Positions 35,633 through 44,374 are shown, counted from the stretch's first letter. The stretch is 64,000 nt of DNA from Treponema sp. Marseille-Q4130 (GCF_014334325.1 NZ_JACSET010000014.1:1-64000), one strand, 5' to 3'. Notes: generated by a model from the letters alone, not told the origin. A program made the numbers and translations.

Positions 35633-35662
35633 TTGCGAACGTCTATCGGCACGCGATATAAT
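35633..35662 (+). promoter_or_regulatory. leaderless-type promoter of queH
   Basis: TTGCGA (35633-35638), 18 bp, TATAAT (35657-35662), then eight bases to the ATG at 35671. No ribosome site is possible in so short a leader. Confidence 0.6.
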
Positions 35663-35670
35663 CGAAAACG

Positions 35671-36339
35671 ATGAAGCGGAATTATCAATCGGAACTCGAC
35701 GGCATCCTCGACCGCATTACAATAAGACCGACAGCGGAAGCGCCTGCGGTAAAACCTTCGCTCCTTCTTCACGCATGCTGCGCCCCGTGTTCGTCTTACG
35801 TCATCGAATACCTCGCATCGTATTTCGATATTTCGATTTATTATTACAATCCGAATATCCATCCCCGACAAGAATACGAACGGCGTCTGCACGAACTCGA
35901 ATCCTTTTTACCGCGTTTTCCCCCGGCGCTCGAAAACCGCGTTCGGCTCATACGTGCGAATTATGACGTGCGCGAATTCGAAGACGCAGTGCGCATAACG
36001 GAAAATCCCGAACTTGCATCCGAAGCCGAACGCGGAGAGCGGTGCAGACGATGCTACGAACTGCGTATAAAACACGCATACGAATACGCAAGAGAACATT
36101 CTTTCGATTGGTTTACGACAACGCTTTCGATCAGTCCGTTTAAAGACGCCGATAAAATCAACGACATCGGTGAAAAACTGGAAGCGTCCGGCGGACCCCG
36201 TTTCCTCACTGGCGATTTTAAAAAGCGAAACGGTTTTAAGCGCAGCCTCGAAATCAGCAAAGAATACGGCATGTATCGGCAGGAATACTGCGGCTGTAAA
36301 TATTCACTCGTTAAAATGCAACAACTGAACAAAGTATGA
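35671..36339 (+). CDS. queH: epoxyqueuosine reductase QueH
   Basis: 222 residues. LLHACCAPCSSYVIEYL near residue 29 holds the paired Cys and CxxC of QueH; NPNIHPRQEYERRL, ERCRRCYELRI, TTLSISPFKDADKI and YCGCKYSL follow in the family order. The enzyme reduces epoxyqueuosine to queuosine, the last step of tRNA wobble-base modification, as the non-orthologous replacement of QueG. No other que gene is adjacent. Confidence 0.95.
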   Translation: MKRNYQSELDGILDRITIRPTAEAPAVKPSLLLHACCAPCSSYVIEYLASYFDISIYYYNPNIHPRQEYERRLHELESFLPRFPPALENRVRLIRANYDVREFEDAVRITENPELASEAERGERCRRCYELRIKHAYEYAREHSFDWFTTTLSISPFKDADKINDIGEKLEASGGPRFLTGDFKKRNGFKRSLEISKEYGMYRQEYCGCKYSLVKMQQLNKV

Positions 36340-36400
36340 ACTTTGGAAGTTGTTGCATTCGTGCGCGCGCCGCGCTTGCAAAAATTATTTTTAAACGCTT

Positions 36401-36431
36401 TTGACTTAAAGTTCACTTTAACTTGTAGAGT
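36401..36431 (+). promoter_or_regulatory. MerR-type promoter with 19 bp spacer and operator
   Basis: TTGACT (36401-36406) and TAGAGT (36426-36431) are 19 bp apart, the stretched spacing typical of MerR-controlled promoters. Between them TTAAAGT-TC-ACTTTAA (36406-36421) is a perfect inverted repeat. The regulator encoded at 36467 most likely binds here and activates its own transcription by twisting the DNA. Confidence 0.75.
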
Positions 36432-36466
36432 AAGCGTATTACGACCGAAACAGACAGGAGAACACA

Positions 36467-36919
36467 ATGAAATACACGATAAGTGAAGCTGCGGAATATC
36501 TGCACACGACGCCGTCCGCTCTGCGGTACTACGAAAAAGCGGGGATTTTACCTTTTGTAAAACGCACGAAGGGCGGCAAACGCGTATTCGACGAAAGCGA
36601 TTTTGAATGGCTTGCGATTATCAATTGCTTAAAAAAAACGGGATTATCGATAAAACAGATACGCAATTTCGTTTTGCTCGTACGGCAAGGCGATAAAACC
36701 ATTTTGAAACGCAAAGAACTCTTTTATCGTCAACGGGAAGAAGTCGAAAACCGCATCGTCGATTTGAAAAAAAATCTTGCGCTTTTGGAGTACAAGTGCT
36801 GGTTTTATGAAACGGCTGAAAAAGCGGGTACGCTCGATGCGCTTTCGCAGCTGCGGCGGGAAGACCTTCCGCCGCGTTTCCGCTCCCTTCATAAAAAACT
36901 GAAAGACGGTCGTTTATAG
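36467..36919 (+). CDS. MerR-family transcriptional regulator
   Basis: 150 residues. The MerR winged helix is at residues 1-70: YTISEAAEYLHTTPSALRYYEKAGILPF and GKRVFDESDFEWL (shown in part: SALRYYEKAGILPF), then a coiled-coil (about 80-120) for dimerisation. The C-terminal effector region is short and has one Cys (YKCWF), no obvious metal site. It resembles aldehyde- or stress-responsive MerR proteins. No target gene follows; its own promoter has the 19 bp MerR architecture. GGAG precedes the ATG. Confidence 0.9.
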   Translation: MKYTISEAAEYLHTTPSALRYYEKAGILPFVKRTKGGKRVFDESDFEWLAIINCLKKTGLSIKQIRNFVLLVRQGDKTILKRKELFYRQREEVENRIVDLKKNLALLEYKCWFYETAEKAGTLDALSQLRREDLPPRFRSLHKKLKDGRL

Positions 36920-36962
36920 CGATAAGCGCGGCACGCGTCAATCTTCAGACCGGAAATGTTCA

Positions 36963-36987
36963 GATCGTAAATCGCGATCGTTTTTTT
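36963..36987 (+). terminator. short terminator behind merR
   Basis: GATCG/CGATC with a 7 nt loop is followed by G and seven T, 44 bases after the merR stop. The stem is short. The following 36988-37200 is AT-rich and shows no gene. Confidence 0.45.
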
Positions 36988-37200
36988 CACGGAATTTATA
37001 AAAGCATCGGATGAACATCGCATTTTCAAAGGTATCTGTAAAAATTTCAGTTTTTAGCGGCTCTCAATTATCATCTGCAACTTCGTTTGAATGATTTCTT
37101 AGCTTCTGCTTTCAAAAGTTTACATTTATGCCGAATATAATTTTTTGTTATATTTATGTAATTTATTATAATACAAAAATTTAGACAGTGAAAAAATTAT

Positions 37201-37229
37201 TTGACAGATCGAAATTCTCGTGCTAGCAT
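37201..37229 (+). promoter_or_regulatory. promoter of the DeoR-DhaK-ABC-ROK gene set
   Basis: TTGACA (37201-37206), 17 bp, TAGCAT (37224-37229). The inferred start near 37236 leaves a leader of about 39 nt before the deoR-type ATG at 37275. No clear operator repeat is visible. Confidence 0.65.
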
Positions 37230-37274
37230 TCCATTAACGAAAGAAATCGAAAGTAATCGGAAAAAACTGAAACC

Positions 37275-38060
37275 ATGCTGTACGAAGAAAGACTTACAAA
37301 GATCGTCGACTTTGTAAACAAAAAGAAATCCGCATCCGTTTCCGAAATCAAAGATTTGGTACAGGTGTCCGAAGTGACGGTGCGCAAAGAACTCGCAGCC
37401 CTCGACAAAAAAGGCGTGATCAGACGGACGCGCGGCGGCGCGGTGAGTCTTTCTTCGCTCGTTCTCGAGTATACGGAAATCGAAAAGGAGCAGCTCAACA
37501 GCGCACAAAAACGCGCGATCGCGGAGCGCGCATACGAGATGATTCAGGATTCGCAGACTGTGTTTTTGGACGCGGGTTCTACGACGTTTGAACTTGCGCG
37601 CTGTATTTGCCGGGGTACGAGGCGCGGCATCATCGTCGTGACGAATTCATTTAAAATTATCAACGAACTGCTGCGCCGTCCCGACATCGAACTCGTGTTC
37701 GCCGGCGGCTGCGTGCGCAACAAAATGATGTCGTGCGTCGGCTCCATTACGGAAGATATCATCACATCGCTGTGCTACGATATTTCGTTTATCGGAGCGA
37801 ACGCGGTGAGCATCGAAGACGGAATTTCGACGCCGAATTTATTCGAAGCGACGATTAAAAAAAAGATGGTCGATTCCGCCGAACGGGCCATTTTGCTGTG
37901 CGATTCGTCGAAATTCGATTCCACGTCGATGGCGAAAATTTGTCCGCTCGGCAGATTCGAATTGCTGATCACCGACGACGGAATTTCCTCATCGTTTGCA
38001 AAACGATGCAAAGCGATCGGTTTGGACGTCGTCGTTGTCGAAACGGGGAAACATGAATAA
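37275..38060 (+). CDS. DeoR-family regulator of the sugar operon
   Basis: 261 residues. The N-terminal winged helix reads ERLTKIVDFVNKKKSASVSE and VSEVTVRKELAALDKKGVIRR, ending with the RTRGGAV motif. The C-terminal sensor (about 75-250) contains FLDAGSTTFELAR and NSFKIINEL, the sugar-phosphate site of DeoR proteins. The kinase gene starts within its last 8 bp (ATG at 38053). It probably senses a phosphorylated intermediate made by the downstream kinases and represses the operon. Confidence 0.92.
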   Translation: MLYEERLTKIVDFVNKKKSASVSEIKDLVQVSEVTVRKELAALDKKGVIRRTRGGAVSLSSLVLEYTEIEKEQLNSAQKRAIAERAYEMIQDSQTVFLDAGSTTFELARCICRGTRRGIIVVTNSFKIINELLRRPDIELVFAGGCVRNKMMSCVGSITEDIITSLCYDISFIGANAVSIEDGISTPNLFEATIKKKMVDSAERAILLCDSSKFDSTSMAKICPLGRFELLITDDGISSSFAKRCKAIGLDVVVVETGKHE

Positions 38061-39063
38061 GCTTATCAATAAGCCGGAAGATATGATTTCGGAAATGCTC
38101 GACGGATATCTCGCCGTGTATCCGGGTTTGTACGAAAAGATACCCGACAATTCCGGACGCTATTTGGGATTGACCGTAAAAGAGCGCAAAGATAAAGTTT
38201 CCGTCGTCACGGGCGGCGGCAGCGGCAACGAACCGTGGATCATCGGCTACGTCGGACCGGGTCTTGCGGACGGTGCGGCGCTCGGTCAAGTGTATACGGC
38301 TCCCGCGGCAAATGCGGTTTTGGCGGTGTCGCGCTGCGTGCCGAATGCGAAAGGTATCGTGTACGTTGCGACGAATCACGCGGGCGACGTGCTCAATTTC
38401 GAACTCGTCCGCGAACTTGCCGGCATGGAGGGCATCGATGCGAAGTGCGTGTTCGTCTGCGACGACGTGACGACGGCTCCTAAAGAAAAGCGGGATGAAA
38501 GGCGCGGCGTTGCCGGAGTCGCGTTTGCGATAAAGATCGCGGGTGCGGCTTCCGAAAGCGGCGCGCCGCTCGACGATGTGTATCGCCTCACCGAAAAAGC
38601 GGTACGCAATCTATCGACCTGCAGTTTAACGACGTCCCCGGGCTATATGCCTTCGACCGGCAAAGCGATGTGCGATTTGCCCGACGGAGAAGTCGCGTAC
38701 GGCATGGGATTCAACGGGGAATCTCCCGTGCTGCAGACGCCGCTTCCGACGGCCGACGAAGCCGCTCGTACGCTGATGTCGTACCTTACGGGTGAAATCG
38801 AAGCCGGCGATGAAGTTGCGGTGATGGTCAACGGTTTCGGTTTTACGTCGCGCCTTGAATTGTGCATTGCGGCGCGGGCGATCAAGCGGCTTTTGGACGA
38901 GCACGGCGTGCGCGTATACGATATGTTCATCGACGAATTGTTTTGCCCGCAAGGGACGGGCGGTTTTTCGGTGAGTATTTTAAAACTCGACGACGAGTTG
39001 AAAGCGCTGTATGCGATGCCTGCCTGTTCGCCGTTTTATAAAGCATTTGCACGGAGCCGGTAA
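38053..39063 (+). CDS. dhaK: DhaK-like kinase domain with both catalytic His replaced by Asn
   Basis: 336 residues from ATG 38053, overlapping the regulator gene by 8 bp. It aligns along its length with DhaK of dihydroxyacetone kinases: MNKLINKPEDM, GGGSGNEP, NHAGDVLNFE, DDVTTAPKEKRDERRG, YGMGFNGESP and TGFSVSILKLDDEL-type end. E. coli DhaK has His56 in GSGHEP (base) and His218 in GIHGEPG (covalent bond to dihydroxyacetone); here both are Asn (N59 and N221). Asp109 is kept as D112. Without His218 no hemiaminal can form, so substrate or mechanism must differ. The DhaL partner follows after 1 bp. Confidence 0.85.
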   Translation: MNKLINKPEDMISEMLDGYLAVYPGLYEKIPDNSGRYLGLTVKERKDKVSVVTGGGSGNEPWIIGYVGPGLADGAALGQVYTAPAANAVLAVSRCVPNAKGIVYVATNHAGDVLNFELVRELAGMEGIDAKCVFVCDDVTTAPKEKRDERRGVAGVAFAIKIAGAASESGAPLDDVYRLTEKAVRNLSTCSLTTSPGYMPSTGKAMCDLPDGEVAYGMGFNGESPVLQTPLPTADEAARTLMSYLTGEIEAGDEVAVMVNGFGFTSRLELCIAARAIKRLLDEHGVRVYDMFIDELFCPQGTGGFSVSILKLDDELKALYAMPACSPFYKAFARSR

Positions 39064-39064
39064 T

Positions 39065-39712
39065 ATGAAAAACGATTTGAACGCGGCCGATCTCAAAAAG
39101 ATGTTCCTCTTTACGGCGCAAAAGATCGTGGACAGCGAACCGTATTTGACGGAAATCGATTCGGTCATCGGCGACGGCGATCACGGCACGGGCATGGCGC
39201 TCGGTTTTTCGTACGTCATCAAAGAGCTGCCGCAAAAAAAATGCGAGAGCGCGGAAGACGTCGTTTCCTCCGTCGGTTTGATTTTGATCGATACGATGGG
39301 CGGCGCGTCGGGCGTGTTGTTCGGCACGATGTTCATCAGCGGGATTGTCGATCGCGAAAAACACGAAACGCTCGATCTCTGTGGTTTTGCAGAAATTTTC
39401 AGAAAGTCGCTCGACGCGCTCAAAAAGCGAGGCAAAGCGAAGGTCGGCGACAAAACGATGATCGATGCGTTCGAACCCGCCGTCTGCGGATTGGAAGAGG
39501 CGGCGGCAAAACGGCGGAGCCTCGCCGACGGATTTGCGCTTGCGGCGCAAAAAGCGGAAGCGGGTGCCGAATACACGAAAACCGTTCGAGCGAAATTCGG
39601 CCGCGCAAAATATTACGGCGACAAATCGATAGGCTTACAGGATCCGGGCGCCGTGTCCGTTCGGATAATTTTTCAAGCGATGAGCGAGTGGATACAAAAC
39701 TATGCAGCATAA
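39065..39712 (+). CDS. dhaL: DhaL-like nucleotide-binding kinase subunit
   Basis: 215 residues from ATG 39065, one base after the dhaK-like stop. The metal/ATP motifs are intact: IGDGDHGTGMALGF near residue 35, GGASGVLFGTMF near 79, VGDKTMIDAFEP near 127 and SIGLQDPGAVS near 190. In ATP-dependent enzymes this part is fused to DhaK, and in PTS-dependent ones it takes phosphate from DhaM; no DhaM is here, so the phosphate source is open. Its intact active site suggests that the pair is a working kinase in spite of the changed DhaK site. Overlaps the next gene by 11 bp. Confidence 0.88.
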   Translation: MKNDLNAADLKKMFLFTAQKIVDSEPYLTEIDSVIGDGDHGTGMALGFSYVIKELPQKKCESAEDVVSSVGLILIDTMGGASGVLFGTMFISGIVDREKHETLDLCGFAEIFRKSLDALKKRGKAKVGDKTMIDAFEPAVCGLEEAAAKRRSLADGFALAAQKAEAGAEYTKTVRAKFGRAKYYGDKSIGLQDPGAVSVRIIFQAMSEWIQNYAA

Positions 39713-40643
39713 ACCGATTATCACAGTTACCTTAAATCCGTGCTACGACAGAACGGTGAACATCGCACGATTCGAATACGGCGGAACGAATGCGGTGCTG
39801 TCCGTTCAGCGGGATACGTCGGGCAAGGGAATCAACGTGAGTACCGTCTTAAATCACTTGGGCTACGATACTGTATGCATGGGACTCATGTATTCGAAAG
39901 GCAAAGACGATTTTAATAAATTTTTTGCCGACGAAAAACTCCGAAGCGATTTTGTCGAAGTGCCGGGCAGCGTTCGGGAAAACATAAAGATATTCGACGA
40001 AAGTGCAAAAACGATGACCGAGTTCAACGAAAAAGGAAGCGTCGCCGCCGAAGAAACCGTGCGGGCGGTTATGAAAAAAATCGAAAGCGCCGTTGCGTCG
40101 TCATCCCTTGTCGTGCTGAGCGGCAGCGTTCCGCCGGGCTTTCCGAAAACGATATACGCGGAGCTTATACGAAAGTGCGGCGATGCGGGAGTGCGCGTTA
40201 TCCTCGATGCGTCGAAAGAATTTTTGCTCGAAGGGATACGCGAAAAACCCTTTTTAATAAAACCGAATATCGACGAATTGCAGACTATCGTGGCAAAAAA
40301 AATCGAAAGCGAAGACGAGGTCATCGCCGAAGCGAAAAAGATAAGCGAAGCGGGTATAGCCTATGTGTGCGTTTCACTCGGAAAAGAGGGCTGCATCCTC
40401 GTGAGCGGAAATCGCGCGTTTAAAGCTCCTGCAATGGATATCGAAGAGGCGGGGATCCAAGGCGCGGGCGACTCCCTTGTAGCGGGGCTGTGTGCGGCGA
40501 TCACGGACGGAGCCGCCGAAGAGGACTATCTCCGTTATGCGACGGCTGCTGCGAGCGCTTCGATCATGCTGCCGGGTACGCAGTTGTGTTTGAAAAAAGA
40601 TTTCGACGAGCTGTTTCCGCGCGCAGCGGTACAGCGGCTTTGA
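39702..40643 (+). CDS. PfkB-family sugar-phosphate kinase (FruK/LacC-like)
   Basis: 313 residues. ITVTLNPCYDRTVNIARFEYG at the start (in part: TLNPCYDRTVNI), SGKGINVSTVLNHLG near 47, SGSVPPGFP near 140 and GAGDSLVAGLCAA near 262, with the catalytic Asp, match the 1-phosphofructokinase / tagatose-6-phosphate kinase branch, which adds a second phosphate to a ketose phosphate. It could act after the DhaK/DhaL or ROK kinase. No aldolase gene follows, so the split of the product must be done by an enzyme encoded elsewhere. Confidence 0.88.
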   Translation: MQHKPIITVTLNPCYDRTVNIARFEYGGTNAVLSVQRDTSGKGINVSTVLNHLGYDTVCMGLMYSKGKDDFNKFFADEKLRSDFVEVPGSVRENIKIFDESAKTMTEFNEKGSVAAEETVRAVMKKIESAVASSSLVVLSGSVPPGFPKTIYAELIRKCGDAGVRVILDASKEFLLEGIREKPFLIKPNIDELQTIVAKKIESEDEVIAEAKKISEAGIAYVCVSLGKEGCILVSGNRAFKAPAMDIEEAGIQGAGDSLVAGLCAAITDGAAEEDYLRYATAAASASIMLPGTQLCLKKDFDELFPRAAVQRL

Positions 40644-40683
40644 TGAACGGTGATAAATCGGCAGCGGTGCCGAATTTATAGGC

Positions 40684-40701
40684 GGATAACGTATGTTATC
40701 C
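40684..40701. promoter_or_regulatory. inverted repeat upstream of the binding-protein gene
   Basis: GGATAAC-GTAT-GTTATCC is a perfect 7-4-7 palindrome 26 bases before the ATG at 40728. It could be an operator for the DeoR protein or a small RNA hairpin ahead of the ribosome site CAGGAGGAAAG. Confidence 0.4.
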
Positions 40702-40727
40702 CCAGATTATTTTCAGGAGGAAAGAAT

Positions 40728-41657
40728 ATGAAAAACGCAGTAAAAGTTTTTTTTGTTCTTTTAGGATTAACCCTTGCCTCTTCCTCTGTCTTTGCATCAG
40801 GCGGCAGCGATAAGCAAAAGGTAGGGTTTATCGTCGGTTCTCGCCAGCACGTTTTTTATACCCTGATCGAAAAAGGTATAAAAGCCGAAGCTCAGGCGCA
40901 GGGTATCAATGCGATCGTCCTCGACGGCGAATTGGACGGAAACGTTACGTCGGATCACATCAACAATCTCGTCGCCGAAGGCTGCAAAGCGATCGCGCTT
41001 TCGTGCAACGATCCGGGCGGAACGACACCGGCGATGGAAGCGGCCGATAAAGACGGGGTGCCGGTATTTACGTTCGACTGTACGAGCCGGACGACGAAAG
41101 TCATCAAATGTTTTGTCGGTACCGACAACGTTGAAGGCGGACGGCTCGGCGGCAAAGAAACGGTGCGCCTTGCGAACAAGGGCGATAAAGTCGGCCTTAT
41201 CAATTTCGACGAACCGCAGTCGTGCATCGATCGGCGAAAGGGCTGGGAAGAAATCGTCAAAGCTTCTGATAAAAATCTTAAGATCGTTGAAATCGGAAAT
41301 TACGCCGGCGATGCGTCGAAAGCGGAACAGCTGATGACGGACGCTTTGACGGCGAATCCCGATTTGGCGGTCGTGTTCTGCGTCGGCGATCCTGCCGCTG
41401 CGGGCGCGCTTGCCGCAATCAAAGTCGCCGGTGCTTCGACGAAGATCATCGGGTTCGACGGAAATCCCGAAGCGAAAGACGCGATCCGCGATGCGACCAA
41501 CGGAAAATTCTGGGTGTCTGAAATTGCGCAAAATCCCGAAAAAATCGGTTCCGAAATAACGAAACAGATTACGAAGTATTTGACGACCGGCAAAGTCGAT
41601 CAGCCGGTTATCATGATCGCTCCGTATATCATTACCAAAGAAAATGTCGGTAAATAA
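40728..41657 (+). CDS. ribose-type sugar-binding protein (RbsB-like)
   Basis: 309 residues from ATG 40728, which has AGGAGGAAAG upstream. Signal peptide with cleavage after VFA near residue 23. The mature protein is a type-1 periplasmic-binding fold: KVGFIVGSRQHVFYTLIEKG, ALSCNDPGGTTPAMEAA, FVGTDNVEGGRLGGKE and VGDPAAAGALAAIKVAG. It captures an unknown sugar or polyol for the transporter below. It lies in the kinase operon, which implies that the ligand is phosphorylated after entry. Confidence 0.9.
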   Translation: MKNAVKVFFVLLGLTLASSSVFASGGSDKQKVGFIVGSRQHVFYTLIEKGIKAEAQAQGINAIVLDGELDGNVTSDHINNLVAEGCKAIALSCNDPGGTTPAMEAADKDGVPVFTFDCTSRTTKVIKCFVGTDNVEGGRLGGKETVRLANKGDKVGLINFDEPQSCIDRRKGWEEIVKASDKNLKIVEIGNYAGDASKAEQLMTDALTANPDLAVVFCVGDPAAAGALAAIKVAGASTKIIGFDGNPEAKDAIRDATNGKFWVSEIAQNPEKIGSEITKQITKYLTTGKVDQPVIMIAPYIITKENVGK

Positions 41658-41716
41658 GGGAACGTGTGCGTTCTCGCATATCATAACCGTATAGCGGAAT
41701 ATTGATTTTTTTGCAA

Positions 41717-41743
41717 AGCCGGGCGGATGCGTTCCGTCCGGCT
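41717..41743 (+). terminator. hairpin between binding-protein and ATPase genes
   Basis: AGCCGGGCGGA pairs with TCCGTCCGGCT (10 of 11, one G-T) over a 5 nt loop. A second imperfect stem AAAAAGCGG...CCGCTGCTTTTT (41760-41796) precedes the ATPase ATG. Neither is followed by a clean T-run at once; both may lower read-through. The 150 bp gap has no gene. Confidence 0.5.
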
Positions 41744-41807
41744 TGTAAGGAAGAGGATAAAAAGCGGTGTCTGAAACAGCGCCGCTGCTTTTTATAGGGG
41801 AAAATGT

Positions 41808-43316
41808 ATGGCGCCTTTTTTACAGGTAAAAAACATTTCGAAAGAATTTGCCGGTGTTAAAGCCCTGACCGATATTTCGATCGATTTTAATAAAGGCGAA
41901 GTTCACGCGCTGCTCGGCGAAAACGGAGCGGGAAAATCGACACTGATAAAGATAATTTCCGGCGTATACGCGCCGACCTCCGGTTCCGTTTTGCTCGACG
42001 GCAAAGCGTGCCGCTTTCACAATCCGCGCCAAGCGCTCGATCGGGGCATCGTCGTCATACATCAGGAGCTGAGCATCGCAAACGATTTAACCGTCGCCGA
42101 AAATATCTATCTCGGCTGCGAACCGCGGATACAAAACGGTTTTTTTCTCGACAGAAAAAAAATGGAAGCCGATGCGCAAGCCATCCTCGATTTTATGGAA
42201 GTCGATATCCGCTCGACGGCAGTCGCTCGGCATTTGACCGCCGCACAGCAGCAGATGGTCGAAATAGCAAAGGTCATTTCAAAAAATGCACAAGTCGTCA
42301 TCATGGATGAACCGACTTCATCGCTTTCCGAACACGAAATCAACGCGCTGTTTAAGCAGATACGGATTCTGCAAAAAAACAATATCGCGATCATATATAT
42401 AACGCACCGGCTGAAAGAGCTGTTTGAAATCGCCGACCGCGTAACTGTCCTGCGCGACGGCTGCAAAGTTAACACGTTTTCGATGAAAGACGTCGATGAA
42501 AAAACGCTCGTGACGAGTATGGTCGGGCGCGAAATGAAAGATTACTACAACCGGCAAAAGCATACGCCGGGAAAAGAACTTTTGCGGATCGAACACTTGT
42601 CGCGCGACGGAGAGTTTTCCGATATTTCGTTTGCCGTGCATGCCGGAGAGATACTCGGCATTTCGGGGCTTATCGGCGCGGGGCGTACTGAAGTGATGGA
42701 AACGATTTTCGGCGCGCGAAAACCCGCATCGGGGAAAATATTCGTCGAAGGAAAAGAGTGCGCATTTAGTTCGCCGAAACAGGCGATCGATGCGAAGATC
42801 GGCATGGTTACCGAAGACCGCCGCAGGACGGGTTTGATGCTCAACGCGATGATAAAGGACAACACGGTGCTGCCGAGTTTACCCGCGCACCACAAAAAAT
42901 TCGGCATCCTCGACTTAAAGTGGGAAACGGAATCGAGCAAAAAATACGTCGACAAACTTGCGGTCAAAACACCCGGCATTTATACGGTCATATCGACGCT
43001 CTCCGGCGGCAATCAGCAAAAAGTCATTTTAGCAAAATGGCTGCTTGCCAATTCGAAAATTCTTATTCTCGACGAACCGACGCGCGGCATCGACGTAAAC
43101 GCGAAGTCGGAATTCTACGGCTTGATGAACGAATTCGTTGCGCAGGGCGGCGCGATCATCATGGTTTCTTCAGAGCTGCCGGAGATCATCGGCATCAGCG
43201 ACAGAATTTTGGTGATGTGCGAGGGGCATGTGAGCGGCGAACTCGATTATACGGAAGCGACGGAAGAAAAGATCATGGCTTTTGCGAGCGTAAAAGGCGG
43301 TATGCAAACCGCATAA
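41808..43316 (+). CDS. sugar ABC transporter ATP-binding protein (RbsA-like)
   Basis: 502 residues with two ABC domains. First: GENGAGKSTLIKII, weak signature LTAAQQQMVEIAKVI, VIMDEPTSSLS. Second: degenerate Walker A GLIGAGRTEVMETIFG, full signature LSGGNQQKVILAKWL, LILDEPTRGID. This is the ribose/galactose type. Together with the permease at 43384 it imports the sugar bound by the protein at 40728. GGGGAAAA precedes the ATG. Confidence 0.93.
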   Translation: MAPFLQVKNISKEFAGVKALTDISIDFNKGEVHALLGENGAGKSTLIKIISGVYAPTSGSVLLDGKACRFHNPRQALDRGIVVIHQELSIANDLTVAENIYLGCEPRIQNGFFLDRKKMEADAQAILDFMEVDIRSTAVARHLTAAQQQMVEIAKVISKNAQVVIMDEPTSSLSEHEINALFKQIRILQKNNIAIIYITHRLKELFEIADRVTVLRDGCKVNTFSMKDVDEKTLVTSMVGREMKDYYNRQKHTPGKELLRIEHLSRDGEFSDISFAVHAGEILGISGLIGAGRTEVMETIFGARKPASGKIFVEGKECAFSSPKQAIDAKIGMVTEDRRRTGLMLNAMIKDNTVLPSLPAHHKKFGILDLKWETESSKKYVDKLAVKTPGIYTVISTLSGGNQQKVILAKWLLANSKILILDEPTRGIDVNAKSEFYGLMNEFVAQGGAIIMVSSELPEIIGISDRILVMCEGHVSGELDYTEATEEKIMAFASVKGGMQTA

Positions 43317-43383
43317 AAAATTGTGCGGCATGAAAAGTCGTACGGATCGGCTGCAATACAAAGTTTTTAATAAGGGGCAAAAG

Positions 43384-44370
43384 ATGGATAAGGTCAAAGT
43401 GCAATCGTGGATAAAAAAGAATATCGTTTTTATATTTTTGATTTTTATGTGTACGGTGTTCGGTCTGTTGAATAAAACGTTTTTGACGTCGAAAAACATA
43501 TTTAACTTAACGTCGCAGATGTCCATCAACGCGCTGCTTGCGACGGGTCTAACCTATGTCATCATTTTAGGCGGTATCGATATTTCCGTCGGTTCCGTCG
43601 CCGCTCTCGCCGGCGTATGCGCTGCGATGATAGGTTTGCGGATTCCGAACTTGAACACCGCTTCGGGCGTCATCGTTCTGCTCGGTTCGGCGATCGTTAT
43701 CGGCGGTGTTTGCGGCACATTCAACGGCATCATGATAACGAGATTCAAAGTCGTGCCGATGATCGCAACCCTTGCGATGATGACGATTGCGCGCGGTATT
43801 ACATACATCATCACCGGAGGAGTCGCTGTGTTCGGTTTGCCAGCGTCTTTTTCGTGGCTCGGTGCAGGGCGGCTGTTTAAATCGGTCGGCAACCCGAACG
43901 GCATCATCCCCATCGTTTCGATCTTTACGATTGTCGTAGTCGTCATCTTTCACTTGCTGTTGTCGAAAACCGTTTTCGGCCGCCACGTCTATGCCGTCGG
44001 CTCGAATGTGAACGTCGCGCATTTGAGCGGCATCAATATCGCGCGGGTAACGCTGACAGGCTATATCCTGTGTTCCGTTACGGCGGCGCTCGGCGGTGTA
44101 CTCGTCGCCTCCAAACTGCAAAACGGTCAACCGGCCGCGTGCGAAGGCTACGAAATGTATGCGATCGCATCGACCGTGTTGGGCGGTACGAGTCTAACCG
44201 GAGGCAGCGGTTCCGTCGGACGCGCCATGTTCGGAGTTGCCATCATCGCCGTCATCAACAACGGCATGAACCTCTTGCACATTTCGTCGTATTGGCAAAA
44301 AGTCGTTATCGGCTCGATCATCCTGCTCGCCGTCATCCTCGATATGGCGCAGAAGAAAAAGAACGCGTAA
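43384..44370 (+). CDS. sugar ABC transporter permease (RbsC-like)
   Basis: 328 residues from ATG 43384 with AAGGGG upstream; an earlier in-frame start would put a charged, non-membrane stretch first. About nine to ten membrane segments; LATGLTYVIILGGIDISVGS near residue 52 and LSGINIARVTLTGY near 215, then STVLGGTSLTGGSGSVGRAMF (in part: LGGTSLTGGSGS), are diagnostic. A single permease gene suggests a homodimer, unlike the ytfT/yjfF pair. Confidence 0.9.
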   Translation: MDKVKVQSWIKKNIVFIFLIFMCTVFGLLNKTFLTSKNIFNLTSQMSINALLATGLTYVIILGGIDISVGSVAALAGVCAAMIGLRIPNLNTASGVIVLLGSAIVIGGVCGTFNGIMITRFKVVPMIATLAMMTIARGITYIITGGVAVFGLPASFSWLGAGRLFKSVGNPNGIIPIVSIFTIVVVVIFHLLLSKTVFGRHVYAVGSNVNVAHLSGINIARVTLTGYILCSVTAALGGVLVASKLQNGQPAACEGYEMYAIASTVLGGTSLTGGSGSVGRAMFGVAIIAVINNGMNLLHISSYWQKVVIGSIILLAVILDMAQKKKNA

Positions 44371-44374
44371 GCTT

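Noticed and set aside
38053-39063. DhaK-like gene as a plain dihydroxyacetone kinase
   Set aside because: Both catalytic histidines are Asn, so the usual function cannot be assumed.
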